From: Stomoxys calcitrans
Taxonomy: Eukaryota > Arthropoda > Insecta > Diptera > Muscidae
Assembly: GCF_963082655.1 (NCBI RefSeq)
Contig: NC_081552.1
Coordinates: 97,391,592 to 97,455,591 of the forward strand
Direction of reading: 5' to 3'
DNA: 64,000 nucleotides
Both the position numbers and the translations under genes were made by a program. Of the stretch, positions 10,651-21,980 are shown piece after piece (position 1 is the first letter of the stretch; each line of letters begins with the position of its first letter). The notes under the pieces are model-generated. The model was given only the letters and a program-made list of their open reading frames with translations. It was not told the origin of the DNA and made no database searches.

Positions 10651-11510
10651 GTAATGGGCTTAGTGGACCCAAATTTAAATACGATATTCTTTTCTGGTCT
10701 CCAATACCTTTCATTTGATACCCTTATTGCGCCCATTGGACCACTTCCGCATATGGATGGCGATTTTGGGGTAAGGGGGAGGGTCCGCCTCCACCCAAAA
10801 TCTAGAAATTATAAAGCCTCTGTTTCCTTCCAGACAAACATACACAATCTATGAAAATTTTAAGAAAATCGGTTCAGCTGAGTACTATTTAGTCATAATG
10901 GGTCTAAAGGCGTTTTTGGGTGGTGGCGTGACCCCCTATACTTCGATCTGATTTTGTTGAGCCCCATTTTCATTTGAGCCCCATATTGAAGTGAACGTCC
11001 AATATGTCTGCTTGGGGAGTTTTGGAGCGGGCCGATGGATACTTAGACTCAAATTATTATACCACATTCGTATTCTACTCTCCAATACCTTTCATTTGAT
11101 ACTTATATTGTCCCGATAGGTCCAGCTATGATTTAGGATTGTGTTCTTGGCATTAGGGGGAGGGTCCGTCCCCCTTCCGATACCGAATAATTATATAGCC
11201 TATGTTTCCTTCCAGACCAACCTACACAATATGCGAAAATTTCGAGAAAATCGGTCCTGCCGTTTTTCAGTCTATACGGAATAAACAAACCGAGTCCCAT
11301 ATACCCGTGATTGGTTAATGTGCCCATTTTGAGCGTTTTTGTGGGGGTGGAGTGACCCCCTATACTTCGACATGAATTTGTATGCATGATTCATTATCTA
11401 CTCCCGTATACTTTTCATTTGATACCCATATGGTAATTATCGGTGCACTTTTGATTTTGGGTGGTGTTTTTGGGGTAACGGTGGAGGGTTCGTCCCCTTC
11501 CGTTATCAAT
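10651..11510 (-). repeat. Diverged family C-related array, minus orientation
   Basis: Contains CCTTTCATTTGA, the reverse complement of the family C core, near 10704, 10965, 11085 and 11405, together with GGGGGAGGGTCCG blocks and AGAAAATCGGTTCAGC. It differs enough from the other C copies to be a separate subfamily, and no TC or CTAG terminus was recognised. Confidence 0.5.
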
Positions 11511-11525
11511 GGGGGGGGGGGGGGG
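11511..11525. repeat. 15-bp G homopolymer
   Basis: Uninterrupted G run at the switch from minus-oriented C-like sequence to plus-oriented family C. It could be a recombination scar or an assembly weak point. Confidence 0.9.
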
Positions 11526-13195
11526 CCCGCCCCAAAAACCTACCAAATATATATATACACCAATCACGACAATATGGGACTCAAATGAAAGGCATTTAAG
11601 ATTAGAAAACGTATCTGATATCCAATTGTCGGACCAACTGTTTGGGTGACCACCCCAACCCCCAAAACACCCCCAAATCGGTAATATTTACCAACCATGG
11701 TAATATGGGACTCAATTGAAAGGTATGTGCGAGTAAAATACGAATCTGATATCCAAATTTGGGACAAAGTTTCTGGGGGTCAACCCCTTCCCCAAAACAA
11801 CCCCCAAACAGGACTTACTTACTGACCATTGCAATATGGGGCTTAAATAAAAGGTATTTTAGTGTAGAATACGAATCTGATATCCAAACGTGGGACCAAG
11901 TGTTTGGGGGCCGCCCAACCCAACAACATCCCCCAACGAAGACAAATTTACGGCCATAGCAATATGGGGCTATAATGAAAGGTCTTTGGAAGTAAAGCAC
12001 AAATCTGATTTCAATGTTCGCAAAAAGTGTCAAAAAGGGCCACCCCACCCCCATATCACCACCCAAATAGGACGTATTTGCTGATCATTGCAATACGAGG
12101 CTCAAGTAAGAGGTATTTTAGAGTAGAACACGTATATGATATATACTTTCACAGCCAAGTAACTGAGTGACCGACCCATCCCCCCAAAGCGGACACGTTT
12201 GCCGACTACGGAAAAATGGAGCTCAAATTAAGGGTATTTGGGAGTAAACCATGAATTTGACATCAACATTCGGGACCAAGTGCCTAGGGGACGTTCCACC
12301 ACCATAACAACCCCAAAGTAGGACGTATTTGCTCACCAAGACAATTTGGGTCTTCAAGACTGTGGAGCTTGATATTCATAGTTTTTAGGGCCCTACCCCA
12401 AACCGGACATATTTGGGTTTAAATGAGTGGAATTTGAGATTAGAAAACGAATTTGATATCTAATTTTGAGGCCAATGGCAATATGGGGTTGAAATGTATG
12501 AGAATAGATCACGTTGCTGATATATTTTCAGGGCCCCTAATTCGGGCACATTTACACATCATGTCAATGTTGGGCTTAAATGAAAGGATGATGCTGATAT
12601 TTTTCAGGGCTAAGTGTCTGGGGACCGCCTCACCCCCGAAAACACCTGAATCAGACATCATAAGAATATCGGGCTGAAATAAAGTATTTTAAGAATGGAG
12701 TACACCTTACTTCGAAACTTAAATTCGTAGACCAATAAAGATTTATTTATTTTCAGGGCCCCTAAATCGGACATATTTACCCATGTCAATGTGGGGCTTA
12801 AATGAAAGGAGTTGGAGGTAGAGCAAGAATTGATACCCACTTTCGGGACCAATTTTCTGGGAGTCTACCGCTTTCCCACAATACCCTACAAACAGCAATT
12901 TTTTACTGACCATTGCATTATGGGGCTCAAATAAAGGTATTTTGGAGTAGAATATGAATTTGATATCCAAATGTAGGACCATGTATTTAGGGCATAAATT
13001 TGCATTTGCAATAAAGATCATAAAGCATTCAGATAAAGGCACATATATTGTTAAACTGTTTGTCAAGCGATATACTTTTCGTAACATGGTATTTTACTAA
13101 AAGCTTTTTTATTTGTCGAAAATAAATATTCCAAGTTAAATTTTGTTCCATATAAAATTAAAGAAATCGCAGCGGAGCTGGCCCGGTCCAGCTAG
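11526..13195 (+). mobile_element. Family C Helitron-like element with CTAG 3' end
   Basis: Tandem monomers of about 129 bp, each with GCAATATGGGGCT-AAATGAAAGG, ATCTGATATCCAA and a C-rich CACCCC--CCCCAAA segment. The 3' end is GCAGCGGAGCTGGCCCGG then CCAGCTAG at 13192-13195, followed by T. CTAG preceded by GC-rich potential hairpin sequence is the classical Helitron terminus. No Rep/helicase is present, so the copy is non-autonomous; its 5' TC end is missing. Confidence 0.65.
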
Positions 13196-14287
13196 TTTTT
13201 AATATAGAATTCGTACTCTACTCTTGAATACCCATCCCAAAACCTACCAAATATATGTATACACCAATCACGACAATATGGGACTAAATGAAAGCTATTT
13301 AAGATTAGAAAACATATCTGATATCCAATTGTCGGACCAAGTGTTTAGGGGACCACCCCAACCCCCAAAACTCCCCTAAATCGGGCTTATTTACCGACCA
13401 TGGCAATATGGGACTCAAATGAAAGGTATGTGCGAGTAAAATACGAAACTGATATCCAAATTTGGGACAAAGTTTCTGGTATTTGAGATTATAAAACGAA
13501 TTTGATATCCAATTTTGAGGCCTATGGCAATATGGGGTTCAAATGTATGAGAATAGAGCACGTTGCTGATATATTTTCAGGGCTTAGTGATTGGTGGCCA
13601 CCCCACTCCCCATAACAACCCTAAATTGGGCATATTTACCGACCAAGTCAATGTGAGACTTAAATGAAAGGAATTGGTGGTAGAGCAAGAATTGATACCC
13701 ACTTTCTGGACCAATTTTCTGGTGGTCCACCCCTTTCCCAAAATACCCTACAAACAGCTATTTTTTATGGACCATCGCAATATAGGGGCTTAAATAAAGG
13801 TATTTGGAAGACGAATACGAATTTGATATCAAAATGTAGGACCATGGATGTAAGGCATCACCCCTTCCCCAAAAAACCCCCAAAAGGTAAAAATTATTCG
13901 ACCATGCCAATATGTGGCTCAAATGAAAGGTATTTGAGATTAGAAACGAATTTGATAACCAATTTTGGGACCATGTGTGTGGGTGGCGCTTTATCCTGTT
14001 AACTCCCCTCACAACCAACGGCAATATGGAGTTTAAATAAATGGTATTTGAAAGAAGAGCACGATGCTGATATTTTATTAGGGCCATGTGTCTGGGGGTC
14101 CACCTCGCCCCCGAAAACACCCCTAAATCAGACATCATGAGAATATCGGGGAAATAAAGCATTTTAAAAATGGAGTATGCCATACATTCAAACTTAAATT
14201 CGTAGACCAATAAAGATCATATGGGATTCAGATAATTATATTGTTAAACTTTTTATCATGCAATTCACTAAAAGCTGTTTCATTGTC
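13196..14287 (+). repeat. Second family C array, truncated before its 3' terminus
   Basis: Starts again with CCTACCAAATATATG then CACGACAATATGGGAC and proceeds through about eight monomers. It reaches CAATTCACTAAAAGCTG, then ends at a partial mariner MITE before the CTAG terminus. The 5' part is also missing, since TTTTTAATATAGAATTCG is not the family C head. Confidence 0.6.
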
Positions 14288-14499
14288 TCATATGAATATA
14301 GTCGGCGTTGACAAATTTTTTCAACGGCTTGTGACTCTGTAATTGCATTCTTTCTTCTGTCAGCTATTAGCTGTTACTTTTAGCTTGCTTTAGAAAAAAG
14401 TGTAAAAAAAGTATATTTGGTTAAAGTTCATTCTAAGTTTTATTAAAAATGCATTTACTTTCTTTTAAAAAATCTGCAATTACTTTTTGGGCAACCCAA
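14288..14499. mobile_element. Mariner-derived MITE, one terminal repeat truncated
   Basis: Carries ATAGTCGGCGTTGACAAATT, GTTACTTTTAGCTTGCTTTAG and the terminal GCAATTACTTTTTGGGCAAC followed by CCAA, all shared with the mariner at 56109-57019. The other terminal inverted repeat is reduced to a few bases at the family C junction. It is a deletion derivative with no coding capacity. Confidence 0.75.
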
Positions 14500-14598
14500 T
14501 ATATATAAGAAGACGGAGTCCTAGATCAATATTTCGAGGTGTTACAAACGGAATGACTAGATAAGTATACCCCCATCCTATGGCGGTGGGTATAAAAA
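14500..14598 (+). repeat. Family A' tail fragment
   Basis: GATCAATATTTCGAGGTGTTAC, GGAATGACTAGATAAGTATA and the terminal GGCGGTGGGTATAAAAAC match the end of the A' copies at 8339 and 51076. Nothing else of the element remains. Confidence 0.65.
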
Positions 14599-14881
14599 CA
14601 TCATAGTTTCTTGAGTGAAAAACATGCTGTGTTGATGTAAATTGCAAATTTTTCCCATGAACTTTCCACTAAAGAACAGAGGCGAACTTCTTACATATCT
14701 ATGAGTGCAGTCCGATTCAAGTTATAGCTCAATAATAAGGTGCCTCCGTTTTAAAGCAGAGTACGAACCGCTTGCCGCAGTTCGGCATCTCTTTGGGCAG
14801 AAGTTTTTACATGGCATAGTTCCACACAAATGTTGCCAGCATTAGGAGGGGAAAACCACCGCTGTAAAATGTTTTTTTTTT
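14599..14881 (-). repeat. Dispersed repeat family E, copy 2
   Basis: On the minus strand it reads TTTATCCCCTCCTAATGC(T), TGCCATGTAAAAACTTCTG, CCAAAGAGATGCCGAACTGC and AACTTGAATCGGACTGCAC, in the same order as 10428-10650. It ends in a poly-T run at a family B element. Confidence 0.5.
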
Positions 14882-15540
14882 ATACCCACCACCATAACAG
14901 GGTATATTCAGTCGTTCCGTTTGCAACACATCGAAATATCAATTTTTGACCCTACAAAGTATCTATATTTTAGATCGTCGTAAAATTCTAAGGCAATTTA
15001 ACGATGTCCGTGTGTCTGTCCGACCGTCGGTTGTAATCTCTGTACGGCTCTCAAAAATGGAGATATTGAGATGAAATTTGGCACAGATACGTCTTTTTGA
15101 AGCACGTTGGGCCCATAAAAGCTTTATTTTTTACCCGATTTATCTGAAATTTAAAACGGTGAGTATGGTTCAGATCGGACTATATTTAGATATGGCTGCC
15201 ATATAGACCGACTTGCCGACAAAGGGTCTGAAGTCCTAAATATGGTTCAAATCGGACGATATTTAGATATAGTTTTCATATAGACCGATATGCCAATTAC
15301 GGATCTGAAACCCATAAAAGCTTTATTTATTAAACGATTTCGTTGAAGTTTGAAATAGTGAGTTGTTTTAAGGCTCCCGACATCCAACCCAAATATGAAT
15401 CAGATCAGACTATACAGATATATCTGTCATATAGACCGATCTTCTAATTTTAGGTCATAATCCCGTAAAAGTTAATTTCGCAGAAACCGTTACTTTTATA
15501 TGAGTTATCGGGACCTGAATAAAACATGATCGAGACCAGC

Positions 15541-17763
15541 CCCTTACTTTACTTACTTTAATTGGCTATGACAGAATATTTGTTCCACTAGCTGAACGTA
15601 GAATAGCTTTCCAAGCGCCTCGATATTCTGCGCTCATTCTAAAATCTCTGACACCAAGTTTCGAGGTGTCTCCCACAACTTGATCTTTCCATCGGGCTTT
15701 TGGTCTTCCCGGTTTGCTTGTACCACCGTGTTTGCCTTCAAAAAACTTCTTTGCTGGAGCTTCTTCATCCATTCTGACAACATAACCTATCCAACGCAGC
15801 CGTTATATTTTGATGTGTGTTACTATGCTATCGTCGTCATACAGCTCGTGGTTCATACGTCGTCTATATTCTCCGTTAACGTAAACTGGTCCTTATATTT
15901 TACGAAGAATCTTTCTCTCAAATACTCCAAGCACTGCCTAATCTGCTATCACAAGTACCCATGCTTCAGAGCCAGAATTTGGCGAAGTGTTAATATCTGG
16001 TCTAGTGTGGATTTACCAGGTCTAAAGCTGCATTGATAGGGCCCAATTATCTCATTGACTTTAGGTTTTAATCTTTCACACAGTACGCTCGAGAGTATCT
16101 TGTATGCGATGGCGAGGAGACTTATTCCTCTGTAGTTGGCACATTCCGTCTTGTCTTCTTTCATGTGTACGGGACATAGTATGCTGAGGTTCCAATCATC
16201 GGGTATGCGTTCTTCTAGCCAGATTGCACAGATAAGCTGATGCATACGCCTTATCAGCGTGTCGCCTCCGGTCTTAAATAGTTCAGCGGGTAACCCGTCG
16301 GCTCCCGCTGCCTTGTTGTTCTTTAGTCGGGTTACTGCTACTTGGACCTCATTCTGACTAGGAGGTAAACATTCTATACCATCATCGGGGATTGGTTCTG
16401 CGGTATCCTCTTCACCGCCAACATCGGACACTAGCAGTTGGGTTAAATGTTCTTTCCATATCCTCAGCATGTTGTCTGTGTCAGTTACCAGATTTCCTTC
16501 TTTGTCTCTGCAGGAGGATGTGCCTGCACCAAAGCCATCGGTTTGGTGTTTAATTCTTTGGTAGAATTTCCGGACTTCATTCTGACTCCTGTACATCTCA
16601 ATTCGCTCGCACTCACGTCTTTCCATTTGCTTTTTCTTTCTGCGGACTAGACGATTCTCCTCTCTCCTTTTCTCCCGATACCTCTTCTTCATCTGGCGCG
16701 TTGCTACTGATTGCAGGGTTGCTCTATATGCCACATTCTTGGCTTCAGTAGCATCTCGACACTCTTGGTAGTACCATGGGTTTTTTGGAGGAGGCTCTCG
16801 GTACCCAAGTACGGATTTCGCGGCATTTTCCATGGAGTGGGCCATAGTTTGCCACTGCGCCATTATATCATCGGAACAAGGAGTGCTTTCATTAAGCAGT
16901 TGGGTCAGTCGAGTGGAGTATGCCGCTGCCATTTGTTGTGTCTGGAGCTTTTCAATGTCCAGCTTCCGTGCAGTGTCAGATCGTACTTTCCTCTCCATGT
17001 TCAAACGGGTGCGAACCTTTGCTGCAACAAGGTAATGATCCGAATCTATATTCGCTCCACGGATCGATCGTACATCTAACACGCTGGATGAATACCTTCC
17101 ATCTATCACAACGTGATCAATTTGGTTTCTCGTGTTTTGATCGGGTGACAGCCATGTGGCTTTATGGATATTTTTATGTTGAAATCTGGTGCTACTAACT
17201 GCCATGTTTTTTGCCGCGGCGAAATCTATCAGCCTCAACCCATTACTGGACGTTATCTCGTGGAGGCTCAACTTTCCGACTGTTGGACCAATAATGTCTT
17301 CCTTCCCTATTTTCGCATTAAAATCTCCCAGAACGATTTTAATATCATGGGCGGGCAGCGGTCATATTCTCTCTCTAGGCGCTCGTAGAAAATATCTTTG
17401 GTCTGCTCGACTTTGTCTTCCGTCGGGGCATGGGCACAAATAAGACTGATGTTGAAGAATTTGGCTTTTATGTGGATTGTGGCTAGCCTCTCATCCACCG
17501 GAGTAAAGCTGGAGACTTGGTGTTTCAGTTTTCAACTAACCACAAATCCGCAGCCAAATTCATGCCTCGTGTTATGGCAGCTATAGTATAATGCGTCACC
17601 GTTTGGTGTTGTAGTGACGCCATTCCCGGTCCATCGCACTTCCTGTAAGGCGGTTATATCTGCCTTGTACTTCTCTAATACATCCGCCAGCGCGTATACT
17701 GCACCTTCTCTATAAAGAGTGCGGACATTCCAGGTGCAGATCCGCAAATCATGGTCCTTTTTT
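15541..17763 (-). mobile_element. RTE-clade non-LTR retrotransposon, internally deleted
   Basis: Transcription would run right to left. It begins at the endonuclease start, directly inside a family B monomer, and ends with short repeats (AAGTAAGTAAAGTAAG on the minus strand), the type of 3' tail RTE elements carry in place of poly-A. The element is 2.2 kb against about 3.2 kb for full RTEs, because the segment from the reverse transcriptase palm onward is missing. Confidence 0.8.
15566..17763 (-). pseudogene. RTE endonuclease-reverse transcriptase (broken)
   Basis: An APE-type endonuclease starts with DHDLRICTWNVRTLYREG and ALQEVRWTGNG (17640-17760), then APTEDKVEQTKDIFYERLE, and, after frameshifts, QIDHVVIDGR and SDHYLVAAKVR (about 17020-17110). 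These carry the catalytic Asn, Glu, Asp and His positions of the family. One 440-codon frame at 15949-17271 covers the late endonuclease and the reverse transcriptase fingers: KAAGADGLPAELFKTGG, NYRGISLL and QCSFRPGKSTLDQ. It stops there. The YADD active site and thumb are deleted. The C-terminal RPKARWKDQVVGD segment (15566-15772) is present in another frame. It cannot make an active enzyme. Confidence 0.85.
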
Positions 17764-18495
17764 TGTGTTAGGCCCTTCAGCATCCTTTGTCAATTTTGCC
17801 CAGATCGGTTCAGATTTAAATATAGCTGCCATATAGACCGATTCTCCGATTAAGGGTCTTAGGCCCATAAAAGGCGCATTTATTGTCCGATGTCGCCGAA
17901 ATTTGGGACTGTGAGTCAAGTTAAGCCCCTAGACATACTTTTGCATTATCACACAGATCGGTCCAGATTTGGATATAGCTGCCATATAGACCGATCTCTC
18001 GGTTTTAGGTTTTGGGGCCATAAAAAGTGCATTTATTGTCCAATGTTGCTAACATTTGGGACAAAGACTTAAGTTAAGCCCCTCCACATATATCTGCAAT
18101 TTGGTCTAGATCGATCAAGATTTGCATATAGCTGCCATATAGATCATTCTCTCGATTTGAAGTCTTGGCCCAATAAAAGGCGCATTTTTAATCCGATTGC
18201 ACTGAAATTTGACACACTGACTTATGTTATGCTTTTCGATATCCGTGTTGTATATAGTTCAGATCGGTTTATTTTTAGATATAACTACTAAAAGGTCCAA
18301 TATTTTGTTATATACAATTGAACAATGACGTTTACTTATTAGTATTTGGTCCAAGAACATATGTTGATATAGCTGCTATGGGGCATAAGGAGTCAGTTTT
18401 GCACCAGATTTTGACAAAAGGTGGTTTACATATATACCCGAGGTGGTGGGTATCCAAAGTTCGGCCCGGCCGAACTTAACGCCTTTTTACTTGTT

Positions 18496-20876
18496 ACTAT
18501 TCCTTTGTTTTTCATAGTAGTTCTATGTTTTCCGGGGGCGGGTTACTGGCCCAGCGCCCCAACCGCATGGGTTTCTTGGATTGCATGTATCCCTCGTTGT
18601 GGCGAGCCGCTTGCTCCAAGATCCGACGCTCGCTGCCAGCCGCCCCTGACCTGGGAACAGACGCTGATGTTGGCCATTGGTTATTTGAAGGCGCTAATAA
18701 CTCGCCTTGTCATCTCGAGTATCATTGGCACTCAGTATTTAGTTAAGAGCCAGTGCCACCTGACTCCTCACTGAGACTCTCCTCTCGAAAATCCAAGTAC
18801 CGGTATATGTTAGACGCGAAAGCCGGGCAATGACAAAAGAAATGCTCCAACGTCTCATCAACTTCCCCGCATGCCCAACACATGCTATGACTTGCCGCAC
18901 GGATTTTACATAAATGAGCTCATAGTGTTTAGCTATACCAAACTATAGAGGCGTAAGTCATTATTGATTTTATTACGCTCATGAAGAGCTTGTGGACTAT
19001 CCTCGAATTCAGGCACCACTTCGAGCCTACGGCTCGTCTACATAGAGTCCAACATCTGTGAGCCTTCTCAGTATGCTCCTAAATTTGACACTTCCAATTC
19101 AGTTTCGTGTCCAAGATCACACCTCCGTCTTCCTCGTGAACAGGCAGATATCAGTCGTCTCTGGGTTAACATTGAGACCTCGGCGTCTAGCTAAGTCATA
19201 TGCCATATGCAAGACCCTTTCGGCCTTTCCGCATAGCTGGTTCAAATCCTTAGCCCTAAGAAGTATTATAATATCGTCTGCATTGCAGACAGGCTCAAAT
19301 CCCTCCACAGTCAGCATCCGTAATGGGTCATTTATGGTCGTCACCCAAAGGAATGGCGATAATATGCCCCCCTGTGGCGTGCATTGTGCCACTTTCTCCC
19401 TTATATTTATGTCATGGGACACACAATTTATCCACCTGTTCTTTAGCATATGGTTTATCCAGTTTCTAAGTACTCGGTTCACCGGGTACTGGTCTAAGGA
19501 TTAGATAAATGTGTCGGTCCGCACATTGTTAAAAACCCCCACGATGTCAATGCATACCGACAGGGAGTACGTTTTGGCATCGAAGGATTCTTCTATTTTA
19601 TTCACAACCTCGTTTAGGGCAGTCTCCACCGACCTTCCTTGATATAGGCATGCTATTTGTATCTGAGCAGTTCGCTGAATGCCCTACTCTTAATCATGGT
19701 GTCCACAATTCGTTCCACGGTTTTGAGTAGAAAGGACGTTAGGCTTATAGGGCATGCCTTGCCGGGCTTGGGTATAAATATTTACAACCCTTGCCTGCTG
19801 CCAGGCTTTCGGAGTATATGAAAGTCCCAGGCTTGCTGTGTCTCTTTCTGTAGTAACGCCGGAAATATTCCATAAGGCCTGTGTGACTTAAGTGGTTTGA
19901 AGCTCCTCAAGAATTCCTTCACCATAAATTCCGTTATTATAAACCTTCGATCAACATCATTATTCCAAGATCCCGGGGTCCCCTTGAGACCCGTCGTATC
20001 CTGTGGAAAATGGATTTTCATCAAAAGCCTCAACATGTTTTCCGTTGTCTCTCACTCCCACGCCATCTACTAAAGTTTCAGTTTGGACAAGGGTTTTTGA
20101 GAGAAACTTATTTATCTCGGCGGCATCATTAACGCTATCGACCTGTTCTCAGAAAAGCTTCTAGGAGTCACCTTTTGCCGCTCTGGTAATCTTATTGTAT
20201 TGACTGAGCCATGCGTAATACACATCCCAATACACTTCCGCCTTTTAAGACGTGCTCTGATGTCCTAGTCCGGACATTTAGGTTTTTCTTGGGCTGATTT
20301 CCTTTCCCAAAGAGGACAACTATCTTCGAAGGACCCCACCAGTGCAGTCATAATACTGTTTACATTTTCGTCAATGTCTTCTATGCTTGGACAATCTCAA
20401 TTATCTTGCCCAAGTCTTCTTCTGAATAGCCTCCGAATTTTGTCCAGTTGGTTTGCAACTTATTCCGGAATCTTATGGATTCGGCGCTGGCTGTGCCATT
20501 CTAAACCTAATGTAGCGATGGTCATAAAAAGAGTGTTCCATGGAGACCCTCCAATCCTGAACCTAATCGATTAGATTTTCCAAACATATCGTCACATCTA
20601 ATACCTCTTCCCTAATCCTATTAACAAAAGTAGCGGTGTTACTAATTTTAAGTGTTATTAGGTCGTTAGAATTCAAGGCCTCTGCCAGAGTTTGGCCCCG
20701 CTTATTAGTGTAGGTACTACCCCACAAAATGTGGTGAGAGTTCGCATCGCACCCTTCTAGTACCTCGTTTCCTGTCTGTTTTCCTCACCAGCCGTTCTAG
20801 CTCCGATGTGGGTGGCGGTTTCGGAGAGTCGAAAGGCAGATGAAGTGATGCCAGGTATGCTCCACCGTCTCCCTGT
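18496..20876 (-). mobile_element. LOA/R1-like non-LTR retrotransposon, 5'-truncated
   Basis: Minus-strand counterpart of the element at 57.1-62.0 kb. Landmarks run backward: upstream endonuclease region with GAGACAGGGAGACGGTGGAG (about 20860), reverse transcriptase at 19117-20036, and a Cys/His C-terminal knuckle near 18870. It abuts family B on one side and family D on the other. The RNase H region present in the 57-62 kb copy was not recognised here. Confidence 0.75.
18525..20575 (-). pseudogene. LOA/R1-like ORF2 (broken reverse transcriptase)
   Basis: Recognisable reverse transcriptase pieces: FLRSFKPLKSHRPYGIFPAL (about 19850-19920); NRVLRNWINHMLKNRWINCV with TPQGGILSPFLW; then CNADDIIILLRAKDLNQLCG, RRRGLNVNPETTDICLFTRK (19117-19482). 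The ADD box of the active site is retained. Near 18785-18885 a frame reads CWACGEVDETLEHFFCHCPA, the C-terminal zinc-knuckle type seen in this clade. Stops and frameshifts separate the pieces, and the RNase H region was not found. Not functional. Confidence 0.8.
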
Positions 20877-21840
20877 CTCACCAACTTGTACGATTTAGTA
20901 CTTAAATATAAGAATTTTAAAAAATCGTCTGGTCACCTGGTACATATTGTCAAGGTGGACCTATATCCCAATTTGGAGTGCCTTAGCTCAATCCGTAAAC
21001 AGTGTACCATTTTCAACTTTTAAGTGCCAAAGTCTATACGAATTTCAAAAAAATCTTCTGATCGCCCAATAAATACTGTCAAGGTGTTCCTATATCCAAA
21101 AATTTCAGAACTATAGCTCAATCTGTAAAGAAAGTACCAATATGTACGTTTTAGTACAAAAATGTACGAATTTCAAGAAAATCTTCTAGTCACGCAATGT
21201 ATGCTAAATAAAGTACGTTTATTTCCTCTTCTGGTAAAATTACATTTCCTATCTGGTACAAATTATCAAATTGCTTAATTCTAGCTGTCGCCGACAGCTG
21301 TATACAAAGCTAAGCTATATCGCTAAGCTATAAGCTAAGCACTATTTGTGGTACTTAAATGTACGAATTTTGAAAAAAATCACTCAGCCACCATAAATAT
21401 ATTTCCTAGCTGCACCTACTTCGCGTTTGCACTTTTCAGTACCTAAATGAACGAAATTCAAAAAATCGTCCTGTCGCCCAATATACGCTGTCAAGGTGTA
21501 CCTGTATCCCAATTTGGAGGGATTTAGCTCAAACGGTAAAGAAAGAACCATTTCATACGTTATAGTACTAAAATGTACGAATTTTAAAAAAATCTTCTAA
21601 TAGGCCAATACATGTAATTAGGGCGTACCTGTATCTCGAGTTTCAAAGTTCTAGCTCAATCTGTGAAAAATGTACCAGTTTGTTCGCTTTAGTACTTTAA
21701 GGTACGAATATCAAATAAATCTTCTGGTCACCAGATGCATATCATCAAGGTGTAACTGTAACCCAATTTGGAGAGCTTTCACTCAATCCGAAAAGCTCCA
21801 AAATGTACGAAATTCAAAAAAAAAAAAAAAAATCTAGCTC
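20877..21840. repeat. Family D tandem array (~125-bp unit)
   Basis: About seven diverged units, each with AGTACTAAAATGTACGAATT, AAAATCTTCTGGTCACC, CAAGGTGTACCTGTATCCC, AATTTGGAG--TTTAGCTC and AAGAAAGTACCA. The CTTCT-GTC block recurs near 20925, 21055, 21180, 21595 and 21722. No terminus or coding region was recognised. Fragments recur at 24421, 25278, 30607, 38699 and 41906. Confidence 0.7.
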
Positions 21841-21980
21841 AATCTGTAAAGTTATTTTTTTATCAAGACTACGATCACTATTACCAAATTGATAAGTTTA
21901 AGCTGTCCCTGTTTGTCGTAAACGAACGTAGGCTATTTCGTATTAAGGGTGATCTTTAAGAGCTATAGGAAAGTAAAAAA
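21841..21980. other. Short spacer, possible mariner end fragment
   Basis: CGTAAACGAACGTAGGCTATT and AAGGGTGATCTTTAAGAGC look like the end of a Tc1/mariner element related to the one at 29901 (which starts AAAGGGTGATTTTTTTGAGG). Only one end is visible, so this is a weak call. Confidence 0.3.

Larger units (their letters stand above)
14882..18495 (-). mobile_element. Family B DINE/Helentron-like element split by an RTE insertion
   Basis: Left end ATACCCACCACC at 14882, conserved tail block with AAGTATCTATATTTTAG, then 153-bp monomers to about 15540. Monomers resume at about 17764 (AGGCCCTTCAGCATCC) and continue to the hairpin TTCGGCCCGGCCGAA and TTTTTACTTGTT at 18495. The intervening 2.2 kb is an RTE retrotransposon, so the family B sequence totals about 1.4 kb, matching the undisturbed copy at 47055-48455. 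Confidence 0.8.

Noticed and set aside
15680..17586. Plus-strand frames of 60-122 codons between 15.7 and 17.6 kb
   Set aside because: Antisense to the RTE endonuclease and reverse transcriptase; no family resemblance of their own.
18525..18774. 117-codon plus-strand frame near the GC-rich 18.55-18.67 kb stretch
   Set aside because: It crosses the family B end and the 3' end of the minus-strand LOA-like element, so it is antisense to both.
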